In this document: positions 43,176 to 52,450 of the stretch, one piece after another
Layout of the letters: every line of letters starts with the position of its first letter
How positions within the stretch are numbered: position 1 is the stretch's first letter
Source of the DNA: Thermoguttaceae bacterium
GTDB taxonomy: Bacteria > Planctomycetota > Planctomycetia > Pirellulales > Thermoguttaceae
Direction: 5' to 3'
Assembly: GCA_029975295.1 (NCBI GenBank)
Contig: JARKPK010000051.1
Location: 1-64,000 of the forward strand
Length of the DNA: 64,000 nucleotides
Notes under the pieces: generated by a model
Database searches by the model: none
Told to the model about the DNA's origin: nothing
The model's input: only the letters and a program-made list of their open reading frames with translations
Translations under genes and position numbers: made by a program

Positions 43176-45596
43176 CTACGGATTCCATTGTTCGATCAAA
43201 CGCTCGATCTTGGCCCAATCGAACTTCTCGGGGATCGGCTCGTCGGCGTTTTCCTTCAGCTCGTCGATCGTCGGCGTTTTGACAACGATCCCCTGCGGCG
43301 GAATGTCGATTTTCGCCACCCAGGCGATGCCGTTGAGCACGCACTTGCGGAAGTTCGGCTCGGCCCAGTTGTAGTGCCAATGCCCGCCGGTAAAGCCGAA
43401 CCCGCGGCCGCCGTCGGGCCGCTCGGCCACCCAAGCCAGGTGCTCGGGCATGCCCACCCGAGCGCGAACGGTGGGGTTGTTGCTGTGCGGGCCGTCGGGC
43501 CGTTGGCGGGTTGCATCGGGCGGCACGGCCGTGAGGATCGGTGTCACGCCTTTCATCTCGTCGCGGAATCGCATGTGATAATACCATTCGTCGTCGATGG
43601 CGAACGGCTTCAGCCCGTTGGCCGCCGGATGCTTGGGAAACTCGCGGAACTCGGCCTTCCAGTGCGGGTTGACCGACCAGTTCGTTTCGAAATAGCCGCC
43701 GATCCAATCGAGCATTTGCGGCCCGGCGCGTTCTTTAGGAACCTCGACCGCATAGTGCAAACACGCTAGCCCGACGCCTTGCTTGACCAGCTTGTCCACC
43801 ACGTCGAGCCCTTGCAGGATGGGGTTGCCGCCGCCGCCATCGGCGAAGACGACGATCGCCGCCGCACCGTCGAACACCGAAGGGTCCTTCGGCCAGCCGT
43901 CTTGCACCACTACGGTTTCCGTGCCCGGCACGGCCTGGGCGATCCATTTGGCCAGCAAGCGGCAGCCGGGGTAGTGATCGTGCGAAAAGAACCCGTGGCT
44001 CTTTCTTCCGGCTACGAAGACGATCTTCTTCGCGCCTGCCGCTTTCGCGCCGCCGGCCGGGGCGGCGATCGGCTGCAACGGGGCGGCCTCGGGCATGGCT
44101 GCCGCGGAGAGTTCGCCGGCTTGCGGCGCCGCCCGCTGCGACGATTGGCCCGCCGGAAGCACCTTCAGGCGGATGTTGCGGAACTCGACCTTCATCGGCG
44201 GACCGGCGTGCAGTTGCAAGGCGATCAACCCGTCGGCGCGGCGCTGCTGCGCGTCTTCGTCCACCACTTCGACCATCAACTGGCCGTTAATCGCCTGGGT
44301 GAATTTGAATCCGCGGGCGACAATGTGGTATTCGTTCCAACCTTTCAAATCGATCTTTTTGAGCAGTTCGTCAGCGTCGCCGATCTTGCCGACGACCTTC
44401 GGCTTGTGATCTTCGCCGATGACGGTTTTTTCGCCGCGAAGGGCCAAGATGCCGCGGTAGCGTTCGCCGTAGCAGATGCCCATGTATTTGCCGCTGCCTT
44501 CGATGTCGGCCTGGTAGCCGCCGATGACCCACTTGCCCCACTTCTCGGGTTCTTCCCAACTGCGATATTGCACGCCCGAGTTGTGATTGTGCAGGCGGAA
44601 TTCGAGCTTCAGTTCAAAATCGGCGGGTTTACCGCCGCGCCAGATGAGGAAGGTGTTCTGCTTGGTGGGGGTTTCGGCCGTCGTTTCGCCGACGATGACG
44701 CCTTCATGCACGCGCCAGAACTTCGGGTCGCCGTCCCAGCCGTCGAGCGATTTGCCGTCGAACAGCGAAACGAAACCGTCGGCATCGGCCACAGAGACGA
44801 CCGCGCTGTCCGAGCAGGCGCACGGTTTGGGCGATTCCTCGGCGCTGGTGCTGCGGGCCGCACGCAACGCCGCGATGATCGCTTCGGCCGCTCGACCGGC
44901 CACCAGCTTGTTGCCCTCGGCGTTCAGATGCACTCCATCGGTGGTGAGGATGCCGCGGTCTTTGTTTTCGGGATTCTTCTGTTTCAAGTAGTCGCGGAAG
45001 GCGGCGTGCAGATCGCACAGGGTCACCTTCTTATCGGCGGCCACCTTGCGGCTGATCTCGGCATACTCGCCGAGCATCTCGTCCAGCTTGTTTTCGCCGG
45101 CGGCCTTCTCGCCGATCACGCTGGGCGTGGCCAGCACGACAACCGCCCCGGCCGCCTGAATGCGGTCGATCAGGTCGCGCAGGCCGGCCTCGTATTTGTC
45201 CTTTGGGGTGCCCCGGCCGCGTTCGCTGTGCCATACGTCGTTGATGCCGATGTAAATGAACACCACGGTGGGCTTATGGGCCAACACGTCGCGATCGAGC
45301 CGGGCCTGCAAGTCGGGCACCTTGTGCCCGCTGATGCCCGCCTTGACCAGCTTCACGCCGGGGACGTTCTTCTCGACCGCGCGCTCGATGAGCGATATGT
45401 AGCCGTTCGGGCCGGCGCCCGCCTGCGTGATCGAGTCGCCCAGAAACGCCACCACATCGCCGGCCCGCAGCGGACCGTTCGCCGTAATCACCTCGTCGAG
45501 CGGACCGGCCGAAGCCTGGACCGCGACTCCCATCAGCAGCGCAACCGCGCCGCACCAATAAGAAAACCTTCGACCCATCATTTCGCGAGCGTTCAT
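43176..45596 (-). CDS. Three-domain secreted fusion: SGNH/GDSL hydrolase, DUF1080 (concanavalin-like), ThuA-like
   Basis: 806 residues after ATG 45596 (ribosome site AGGAG). Signal peptide ~10-31. Domain 1 (~35-245): SGNH hydrolase with [29 protein letters not shown] and DGVHLNAEG, carrying the Ser, Gly, Asn and Asp/His blocks of esterases. Domain 2 (~265-510): DUF1080 / 3-keto-disaccharide-hydrolase type jelly roll with [34 protein letters not shown] and [11 protein letters not shown]. Domain 3 (~550-790): ThuA-like class I amidotransferase fold with [36 protein letters not shown] and [26 protein letters not shown]. Each is common alone in planctomycetes for polysaccharide breakdown. The same-strand HZS-like gene lies 328 nt upstream. 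Confidence 0.88.
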   Translation of the reverse strand: MNAREMMGRRFSYWCGAVALLMGVAVQASAGPLDEVITANGPLRAGDVVAFLGDSITQAGAGPNGYISLIERAVEKNVPGVKLVKAGISGHKVPDLQARLDRDVLAHKPTVVFIYIGINDVWHSERGRGTPKDKYEAGLRDLIDRIQAAGAVVVLATPSVIGEKAAGENKLDEMLGEYAEISRKVAADKKVTLCDLHAAFRDYLKQKNPENKDRGILTTDGVHLNAEGNKLVAGRAAEAIIAALRAARSTSAEESPKPCACSDSAVVSVADADGFVSLFDGKSLDGWDGDPKFWRVHEGVIVGETTAETPTKQNTFLIWRGGKPADFELKLEFRLHNHNSGVQYRSWEEPEKWGKWVIGGYQADIEGSGKYMGICYGERYRGILALRGEKTVIGEDHKPKVVGKIGDADELLKKIDLKGWNEYHIVARGFKFTQAINGQLMVEVVDEDAQQRRADGLIALQLHAGPPMKVEFRNIRLKVLPAGQSSQRAAPQAGELSAAAMPEAAPLQPIAAPAGGAKAAGAKKIVFVAGRKSHGFFSHDHYPGCRLLAKWIAQAVPGTETVVVQDGWPKDPSVFDGAAAIVVFADGGGGNPILQGLDVVDKLVKQGVGLACLHYAVEVPKERAGPQMLDWIGGYFETNWSVNPHWKAEFREFPKHPAANGLKPFAIDDEWYYHMRFRDEMKGVTPILTAVPPDATRQRPDGPHSNNPTVRARVGMPEHLAWVAERPDGGRGFGFTGGHWHYNWAEPNFRKCVLNGIAWVAKIDIPPQGIVVKTPTIDELKENADEPIPEKFDWAKIERLIEQWNP

Positions 45597-45924
45597 CTGA
45601 TTACTCCTGTCAGGCGTCGTCACGGCAAGTCCGTCAATAGGCGGGTACTTGGAACAAGTGATTCGTTCGACACGATCACCGGTGGTCTTTCGCGGGAGGC
45701 GTTGCGTCCTTGGGGCCGGCTGCCGCCGGTTTGGCTGGGGCGCATCGGCTGGGATGCGGCACGAACGCTCGTCCATTCTTTCGCCGGTGTGTCGTCTTTG
45801 GTTGGGCGGGAGCGAACGAGAGGGCCGTCCGCCCCCTCGCAATGCACGCCCTCAGTGTAGCAAGGAACGGCGCGCGGTGCAAAACGGCCGTTGCGGGAAT
45901 CCCGCAGGGGCGCGGCGAGCCGCG
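45597..45924. other. Intergenic region, nothing recognised
   Basis: 328 nt between two minus-strand genes. Confidence 0.5.
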
Positions 45925-48504
45925 CTAGTCCGGGCGATCGGACGGGGGCCGTGGCCCGGCCGGCTCCAGCAGATCGGCCCAACGGCGGCGCAGCGCGCCG
46001 ATTTGCTCAGCCTGCTCGTCGCTGTAGTGGCCTTGGCGATGGGCATAGACGTCCATCCAGGTGATCAGCCGCTCCCAATCGCTGTCGGTCAACGTCGCCT
46101 CGTAATGGCGGCCTTCGGCGATCAGGGCCAGCAGCTTGCTTTGCCGGGCTGCGCAATCGCCCACCGCCGAATAATCCCGTTCGAAGGCCAGCTTGTGCAA
46201 GTTCTTGTCGGCGTAGTTCAGCAGCGCGTCGTACGATGCCCGCGGCGAAAGATCGAGGGCGGCGGCCCCGGGCTGATCGCTTTCCGCGCGATGGCAGCGC
46301 ACGCAATGCGCATCGAGCACCGGCTGCACCAGCCGCCGATAATCCAGCGGCCACGAACCCTCCGGCCCGACCGTAATCCGCGACGGCTCGGCCGCGGCGG
46401 CCTGCACGGGCACGCCCGGCGGCGGGGCCGAGTCGCGGTCTTCGTGGCACCCAATGCAGCCGAGCGTTTGCCCCGGTTGCACGTAGGTGATCGACCTCAT
46501 CGTCCGCACCGCCATCCCCCGACGATCGAGCGCCTGAAAGAACACCGGCACCCCGGAAGGAACGGTGAAATGGGCCGACCCGTCGGGCGCCACCGGCACG
46601 GTTCCCAGAACGAACTTGCCCGGGTCTTCGGCCGAGACGCCCAGATTCGGCCGGTTCATGTGGGGTTGCACCTTCGGCGGCACGGCCACGATCCGCAGCC
46701 GTTCCACTGTCCCCCGCGGCAGCGGCTCCATCCCACGGTAAACATCTTGAAGGAGAAAGCGGCCTTGTTGCAGGCCATCCCAATCGGCTGTGTCGGCCAC
46801 CACCGGAGGACAGGGGCGGGCGGCCAGCGGAATGGGATACATGCTGGAAATGGCCGGGTCGCGATAGAGCAGCTCGAGATTGCCGAAGGCGTCGAGCAGG
46901 TACACGCCCATCGAATCCGGCGGGTTCTGCCGCGGATCATCGACAAAGCGATGCGGCGGCAGCGGCTTGTCCGACCAAGAAACCAGGAAGAACTCTTCGC
47001 TCAGCGGCCAAGGATTGGCGTAGTAGTGCTTCGGCCATCCCTCTGTTTCCGGGAAGGGCGCCTCGGGCGTCAGCCGCGTGATCGGTGTTTCGAACTCGGA
47101 GCCGCGATTGCGATCGAGCAACACGATCGATCCGCCTTCGTTCGAGTGGTGCGCGGCGGCCGTAAACACGATTTTGCGCGAGCCGGGCACGGGCCGGGCT
47201 TCGAGCACGCATTGCGGACGAACCGTGAAATTGCCGTAAACCAACTGGGGATTCGCCCCGTCGGGTGCGGTGGACCACAGGCTGATCAACGGACCGTTCG
47301 GTCGATCGATGTAGTCCCACCGCGCGTAGAGGATTCGCCCGTCGTTCGCCACGGCCGGATTCCATTCGAAGTTCTCAAACGCCGAAATCGGTCGCAGCCG
47401 CCCTCCCTGCGCATCCATCCGGTGCAGCGTGTACACCGGAACCGGCCGGCGATCGTCGCCGCCGCACCGTACGTAGCTGTCGGGCAGGTCGGCTTCGGTC
47501 GTGCGCTGCGCATACTGGCAGCCGGTTTGCAATTCGCAGCCCTTGCGCGTGGAGAGAAACACGATCTCGCCGTTGGGCAGCCAACGTGCGTCAAAGTCGT
47601 CATACCGTCCGTGCGTCAGCCGCCGCGCAATCCCGCTTTCCAGATCGAGCTCGTAGATCTTGTAGAACACATCCTCGGGCAATGCGGGCTTGTTCACTTT
47701 GATGGCCGAATAGACCTCTGCGTGGTGTCGGGCGAAAGCGAAAAGCACCCGCCGCCCTTGGAAGCAGATGTCGGGCCGCATGAAGCTTCCCTCGGGAAAG
47801 TCGGCGGTTAGGCAGCGAAGCCGGGGCCGATCGCCTTTGAAGCCTTCGAGCACGAACAGGCCGCCGCCGGGCCGCGCCCACCAGCCGTAATACTGGTCGG
47901 ACATGTGCGGAAACAGCGGCGGCTTGCGCTTGACCAACAGGAGACGATCGAAGCTTAGCAACGGATTGAGCAAGGCCAAACGACGCACCACCCAACGAAC
48001 GGCGAAATAGCGGCGGCGAATCTCGGAGTCGGCTTGAACGCCGCCGTTGGCCTGCTCGCTGGGAACGACGCTTGAGTTGGCGCTTGAGCTGACGCTGGTG
48101 TTGTCGCTTGAGTTGGCGCCCACGGCGGTTCCCTCGGCCGTTGTTGCCGCGGCCGACCAGCGGTCCAGCTCTTGCAACGCGGCCGAAACATCGACTCCCT
48201 GCCGCTTCAGCGCGGCGGCAAGCATCCGCCCGCGGGCAATCGCCGTTTTCACTGCCTGGGCGTCGATCGCTCCCGAACCGCGCAACTGCTCTTGGCGTTC
48301 CCAATCGGCTTCGATTTGCGCGGCAACAAGGGCCGGCGACTCGGCGGCGGGCGTCGAATTGGCCGCCGCTGGGCCGGACGCATCGGCCGCATGGGCCCGG
48401 GGTGCCGCAATCGCCGCGGCCGTGAGAGCAACGGCCAACGCTGCGATTGGCCCGAGGTTCGATCTCATCCGCCCCAGCCGATCCCGATGGCGTGGATTCA
48501 CCAT
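45925..48504 (-). CDS. Secreted dihaem cytochrome c protein with WD40-like propeller and hydrazine-synthase-alpha-like domain
   Basis: 859 residues. After the signal peptide and an Ala/Ser-rich linker comes a propeller (~200-520) of PD40-type blades (GRYDDFDARWLPNGEIVFLSTRKGCELQTG, WNPAVANDGRILYARWDYID, GSRKIVFTAAAHHSNEGGSIVLLDR). Then GVYLLDAFGNLELLYRDPAISSMYPIPLAAR through GPVPVAPDGSAHFTVPSGVPVFFQALDRRG-like sequence matches the HZS-alpha middle domain. Two haem c sites follow: CIGCH (683-687) and CVRCH (734-738). Such proteins are frequent in non-anammox planctomycetes, so this does not imply hydrazine synthesis; a periplasmic electron-transfer or oxidase role is plausible. GTG/ATG choice: ATG 48504 has GGGGGAGG upstream. 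Confidence 0.8.
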   Translation of the reverse strand: MVNPRHRDRLGRMRSNLGPIAALAVALTAAAIAAPRAHAADASGPAAANSTPAAESPALVAAQIEADWERQEQLRGSGAIDAQAVKTAIARGRMLAAALKRQGVDVSAALQELDRWSAAATTAEGTAVGANSSDNTSVSSSANSSVVPSEQANGGVQADSEIRRRYFAVRWVVRRLALLNPLLSFDRLLLVKRKPPLFPHMSDQYYGWWARPGGGLFVLEGFKGDRPRLRCLTADFPEGSFMRPDICFQGRRVLFAFARHHAEVYSAIKVNKPALPEDVFYKIYELDLESGIARRLTHGRYDDFDARWLPNGEIVFLSTRKGCELQTGCQYAQRTTEADLPDSYVRCGGDDRRPVPVYTLHRMDAQGGRLRPISAFENFEWNPAVANDGRILYARWDYIDRPNGPLISLWSTAPDGANPQLVYGNFTVRPQCVLEARPVPGSRKIVFTAAAHHSNEGGSIVLLDRNRGSEFETPITRLTPEAPFPETEGWPKHYYANPWPLSEEFFLVSWSDKPLPPHRFVDDPRQNPPDSMGVYLLDAFGNLELLYRDPAISSMYPIPLAARPCPPVVADTADWDGLQQGRFLLQDVYRGMEPLPRGTVERLRIVAVPPKVQPHMNRPNLGVSAEDPGKFVLGTVPVAPDGSAHFTVPSGVPVFFQALDRRGMAVRTMRSITYVQPGQTLGCIGCHEDRDSAPPPGVPVQAAAAEPSRITVGPEGSWPLDYRRLVQPVLDAHCVRCHRAESDQPGAAALDLSPRASYDALLNYADKNLHKLAFERDYSAVGDCAARQSKLLALIAEGRHYEATLTDSDWERLITWMDVYAHRQGHYSDEQAEQIGALRRRWADLLEPAGPRPPSDRPD

Positions 48505-48754
48505 GTTGAAAGACCTCCCCCGAGTGGTCGCCCGCCCTCGATGGGCCGAAAACGGCCGTATGCAAGCGATGGCCCAATTCTGGCATTTCGTCGAGCCGAG
48601 ATCAACATTTCTCGCCGAGAAGGCGGTAGATCGGCCGAAAATGAACCGTTCCATTGCAGCGCGCGCGGCAACGGGATAGCATGACCGGCGCTGGGCTCAA
48701 GAATTGACGATGCGTTGTCTCTTCGCGGTCGCCTCGAATCCGGGAGATGGTCGG

Positions 48755-49837
48755 ATGACAGCTCAACAGGGTGTGACGGCGTACTTTGTTCCTTCGAACC
48801 GCCAAAGTGCGGCCGCGGCGCGGCCTCGTCCGCGTGTTTCTGCCGGTGCGATCGTCTTGGTCCTTTCGGCATGTTTGCTGGCGGCAGCGGCCGATGCGGC
48901 CGAGGCAAAACCTCGACAGCGAAAGCCGCAGCCGATCAAAATCCTCGACTCGTGGAAGGGGACGATGACCGACGCCGCACGGAAAGAACTCGCGCCCGCT
49001 GAAGGCTTCGTCGTCGAAGGAGAACGTTGGGCCAAGCTCTGGAAGGCGTGGCGCGGGCGGGAAGAGTTGCCCGAGATCGACTTCGACAAGCAGATGATCT
49101 TGGTGTTCACGGCCGAAGGGCCCAACAACGTCGGCTGTGAACCGACATTGGACGCCCAGGGGAACGTTCAGGCGCTGGCCATGAGCACGTTGATCGGCGG
49201 GCCCGGCTTCGGGTATCTCATCTTGTGCATTCCGCGCGAAGGCGTCAGATCGGTCAACGGCATCCCGCTGCCCGGCGAGAAATTGCCGCCCCGAAGGCCG
49301 GGGACCCAAAGACCGCCGCGCGTGCCCGGCGCTGTGCCGGGCGCGCCTGGTTCGTCGGCTCCGGGCGCGTCGGGCAGTTCCGACGCCATGCCCTCCGAGT
49401 TCGGCCCCGATGCGCCTGTCGAAAGCCCCCCGTCGAGCGGCACCCGACCTCGCAAACCGCCGGAAGACGTTGCGGGCGGCGTTGTGAGCAGCCCGTTGCC
49501 GCCCGTGGTTGAACTCGATTCACCTCGGCCGAATCGCGCCGCCTGGGAGGGCGCAACCTGGAAAAAGCCGCTGGTGCTGAAGTCGGAGAAGGACGCGGCC
49601 GACCACTTCAGCGGCGATGAACTCGCCAAACTGACTAAACAAGTCGATTTCGGCAAGCAAGTCGTCGTGATCTTCGTCTGGCGGGGTTCCGGGCAAGATC
49701 GGATCGACGCCGTGGTTGCCGAGTCGTATCCCGAGCAGGTGTTCTTCACATACAAGCCCGGCCGCACTCGCGACCTTCGGGAGCATGTCCGCGCGTTCGC
49801 ATTGCGATCGAACGTGACTTGGAGCGTTCGCGACTGA
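48755..49837 (+). CDS. Secreted protein with two PrcB-like domains
   Basis: 360 residues. Signal segment AGAIVLVLSACLLAAAADAA. Domain 1 (~70-185): EGFVVEGERWAKLWKAWRGREELPEIDFDKQMILVFTAEG...IGGPGFGYLILC. Domain 2 (~265-360): LKSEKDAADHFSGDELAKLTKQVDFGKQVVVIFVWRGSGQDRI. Both follow the PrcB-C pattern (segment, helix, DF-K-vvv-f strand). A Pro/Ser/Gly-rich linker joins them. The copies are diverged, so the duplication is old. Function unknown. ATG 48755 has GGGAGA upstream. Confidence 0.6.
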   Translation: MTAQQGVTAYFVPSNRQSAAAARPRPRVSAGAIVLVLSACLLAAAADAAEAKPRQRKPQPIKILDSWKGTMTDAARKELAPAEGFVVEGERWAKLWKAWRGREELPEIDFDKQMILVFTAEGPNNVGCEPTLDAQGNVQALAMSTLIGGPGFGYLILCIPREGVRSVNGIPLPGEKLPPRRPGTQRPPRVPGAVPGAPGSSAPGASGSSDAMPSEFGPDAPVESPPSSGTRPRKPPEDVAGGVVSSPLPPVVELDSPRPNRAAWEGATWKKPLVLKSEKDAADHFSGDELAKLTKQVDFGKQVVVIFVWRGSGQDRIDAVVAESYPEQVFFTYKPGRTRDLREHVRAFALRSNVTWSVRD

Positions 49838-50303
49838 GCAAGAAGCGCGCTTGGCCATCAAGGCGGCGCCGAGCGGCGCGACGGGCACCGGTTGCCGACG
49901 GAAAACCATTGAACCGTTTTTCGTTTGCGACCGAGCCGTTTGGCCCGGTTCTCTGAATCAAACTGCGTAAGGCGAAAAGCGGCTCGATCGGGCAGAACAG
50001 GCAATGGGCCCCCTTTGCCGCGCGGCCAGTCGCTTTGCTCGTGATGCGGGTCTTCTCAGTCCGCCCAGCTTGCCTGCGTTTCGGGTTTCGTCAGAATCGG
50101 CCTTGCGTCGCCCGGCCGCCGTTCCTATGATTCGCGCGCGTTGAACTGTTTCCGGGCCGTTTCCGGCGTGCGGAGCGCTCCAACATCGGGGGCCGCTCGT
50201 TCCGAGGCTTGGCCCGGGCGTGTCAACCTCGCGTGGCCGTGGGCTGGTCGGCCGAGTTGTAGCCTGGGCAGCCACGTTGCCGCTTCCGAGCGAAAGGGTG
50301 GAT
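49838..50303. other. Intergenic region, nothing recognised
   Basis: 466 nt between two plus-strand genes; no RNA gene or clear promoter. Confidence 0.5.
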
Positions 50304-51122
50304 ATGCGATTGCTGCCGCGCCTTTGCCTGACGATCGCCCCGTTGGCGCTGGCGGCGGGCTGCGCCGACAACGCCATGGTGCTCAAAAGCCAAGTCGATC
50401 GCTTCCAGCAGCAGCAGGTGGCCATGACCCGCCAGTATCAAGAGCTGCAAATGCGGGCGGCTGCACTGGATCGCGACAACCAAGAACTGTCGGCCGCTTT
50501 GGCCCAAGTGCGGCAGCAAAGCAAGATCGTTGAGGATCAACTGGCCGGCACGCGCGACCAATTGCGAAGCGTAACCACGCAATTGGCCCAAGCCAAGGCC
50601 GAGCGCGTGGCTGCTGAAAAGCAGGTGGAAACGGTCAATGCCTCGATGAAACGGCAAAGCGGCACGACCATCACGCCCAACAGCAGCTTGCCGCAAGCGC
50701 TGCCCAACTTGAATCTTCCGCCGGGCTGCGTGCGCCGCGACGGCGACGTGATTCGCATTGCCCTGCCGGCACGCGAACTGTTTGAGCCCGGTACGGCCCA
50801 ACTGCGTCCAAACGCGGCCGGACTGATCGTTCAAACTGGAAGCGAACTGCTTCGGCTCTATCCCGAGCAGATGATCGGTGTTGAAGGCTACACCGACTCC
50901 GAACCGATGCTCGCCGGTCGCTGGCGCAGCGCGCACGAACTGTCGATGGCCCACGCCATGACTGTGTACGACCTGCTCATCTCGCGCACTCAGTTGAGGC
51001 CGAACCAGTTGTTCGTGTGCGGGCACGGCGGCAACCACCCGATGGCCTCGAACGCCACGGCGGAAGGCCGCGAAATGAATCGCCGCGTGGAACTGGTCGT
51101 CTATCCCGAGAAGCGGCAATAG
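50304..51122 (+). CDS. OmpA-family lipoprotein with coiled coil (peptidoglycan-binding)
   Basis: 272 residues. Lipobox-like ALAAGC (Cys20). A coiled coil (~24-115) rich in Gln (QVDRFQQQQVAMTRQYQELQ). The C-terminal OmpA/MotB domain (~150-268) shows IALPARELFEPGTAQLRPNAAGLIVQTGSELLR, VEGYTDSEP and NATAEGREMNRRVELVVYPE, including the Asp and Arg that grip diaminopimelate. It ties the outer membrane to peptidoglycan. AAAGGG ribosome site before ATG. Confidence 0.9.
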   Translation: MRLLPRLCLTIAPLALAAGCADNAMVLKSQVDRFQQQQVAMTRQYQELQMRAAALDRDNQELSAALAQVRQQSKIVEDQLAGTRDQLRSVTTQLAQAKAERVAAEKQVETVNASMKRQSGTTITPNSSLPQALPNLNLPPGCVRRDGDVIRIALPARELFEPGTAQLRPNAAGLIVQTGSELLRLYPEQMIGVEGYTDSEPMLAGRWRSAHELSMAHAMTVYDLLISRTQLRPNQLFVCGHGGNHPMASNATAEGREMNRRVELVVYPEKRQ

Positions 51123-51220
51123 CCCGGCGGCCCGCGGACAATCGCTTTCTATGCCCGCGGGGCGCAGCGCGACGGCGAACAACCGAGCCCAACCGCGAGA
51201 AAGAAGCTCTTAACGCCCGA

Positions 51221-52450
51221 TCAGTCGGCCGAGTCGCGGGTTACCGGCTCCATCACCTTCGTGTTCCGATCAACAGCCAAGACGATGGTCCGCTGCTCGG
51301 CGCCGTCGCGGCTCGATGCGACCAACGGCAACACATGGCGACGGTCGGGCAGGTTGAACCGCACGGCGAACGTCCCGTCGGCCCGAACCGGAACCGGCTC
51401 GCCGCGCAAGGTTACGCGGGCGTCGGGTTCGGCCACGCCGTGGACGATCAATTCGGTGTCCACCTGGAACTGAAACGGCTTCTTCTGCCCGCTGAGCGGC
51501 CCGGCGATGGTGTATCGGCCGTTCTCGTGCTCGCCCACCGGACGGCGCAATCGCTCTTCGAGCACTTCTTTCAGTTCGCTGGCCCGATCGCGGTCTTCGT
51601 AGCCGCCGCTAAGGGCGTAGATGCGGTCGAAATCCTTGGCCACGTCGGCCCAATTCTTGTCGAACGATTCCTGGGAGCCCGGCGCGGGTGTCGAAACGAC
51701 GTTGCTCCGGGCCAGCGAAAGGAAACGGCCGTCGGGCGACGCATACCCGATCTCGAGCTGGTAGCTCTTCGGCGGGTTCTGCACGTCGATATACCAGTTG
51801 TTCACGCCGCCGTGAACTTCGATATGACGCACCACTTGACGCGTCGAGGTGGTCGTGCCGTCCCGATTCACTTCGGTAACGCGGAGTACGGGCCGGGCGC
51901 CGTGCCAGTGCTGGCCCATCGCCACCTGCGCCCGTTCGATCGCTTTGCGGCTCAGTTCCCAATAGGCGTGCAGCCAATAGGGATCGCGGACCATGACCAC
52001 CAAACGGTCGCGGACCTGGGCGCCGGCCGCCTCGACGCTGTGGAACGACAAGTCTTTGCTTACCTGAGCCTTGGCTTTGATCTCTTGCAGGCGACGTTCG
52101 ACACGCCGATTGCGTTTGACCGCCACGGCTTTTGTCCGCGGCGCGGTCTTGCCGCTCGTCCGCGCCTTACCGTTGGCCGACGCCTTCGCGGCAGCGCCCT
52201 TGGCCACCGGTTTAGCCGAGCCATTGGCGGCCGCCCGAGCCACCGAGAGCTTGACCGCGGCCCGCCGCTTGCCCGACTCGCCGGCCGCCGAGCGCGAAGC
52301 GCTTGAGGCCGCAGCCGTTTTCGACCGCCGCAGCAACGCTCGCAGGAGCTGCTCCTTGCGCATGTCGTGCCAGCCAGGGATATTCTGCTTGCGCGCCAGA
52401 GCTGCAAGGTCTTTTAGTGTCAGATTTTTCAATTTGGCGACCGAGATCAC
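51221..52450 (-). CDS. DUF4912 protein with Rho/SAP-like N terminus
   Basis: 409 residues. Residues 1-45 (VAKLKNLTLKDLAALARKQNIPGWHDMRKEQLLRALLR) are a small helical Rho-N/SAP-like motif. A Lys/Ala/Arg-rich linker (~45-125) could bind nucleic acid. The DUF4912 core follows (~140-300): DRLVVMVRDPYWLHAYWELSRKAIERA, YIDVQNPPKSYQLEIGYASPDGRFLSLARSNVVSTP. A C-terminal beta module (VDTELIVHGVAEPDARVTLRGEPVPVRADGTFAVRFNLPD) resembles an Ig-like fold. GTG at 52450 was chosen because GGAGG lies 10 nt upstream and the helical motif begins here. Confidence 0.85.
   Translation of the reverse strand: MISVAKLKNLTLKDLAALARKQNIPGWHDMRKEQLLRALLRRSKTAAASSASRSAAGESGKRRAAVKLSVARAAANGSAKPVAKGAAAKASANGKARTSGKTAPRTKAVAVKRNRRVERRLQEIKAKAQVSKDLSFHSVEAAGAQVRDRLVVMVRDPYWLHAYWELSRKAIERAQVAMGQHWHGARPVLRVTEVNRDGTTTSTRQVVRHIEVHGGVNNWYIDVQNPPKSYQLEIGYASPDGRFLSLARSNVVSTPAPGSQESFDKNWADVAKDFDRIYALSGGYEDRDRASELKEVLEERLRRPVGEHENGRYTIAGPLSGQKKPFQFQVDTELIVHGVAEPDARVTLRGEPVPVRADGTFAVRFNLPDRRHVLPLVASSRDGAEQRTIVLAVDRNTKVMEPVTRDSAD

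Noticed and set aside
43779-45860. Long plus-strand frame of 693 codons opposite the SGNH-DUF1080-ThuA gene.
   Set aside because: Same reasons: His/Ala/Arg-biased shadow of a well-supported minus-strand gene.
45925-48504. Reading the HZS-alpha-like gene as evidence for anammox.
   Set aside because: No HzsB/HzsC, hydrazine dehydrogenase or other anammox genes are present; the domain is widespread in non-anammox planctomycetes.
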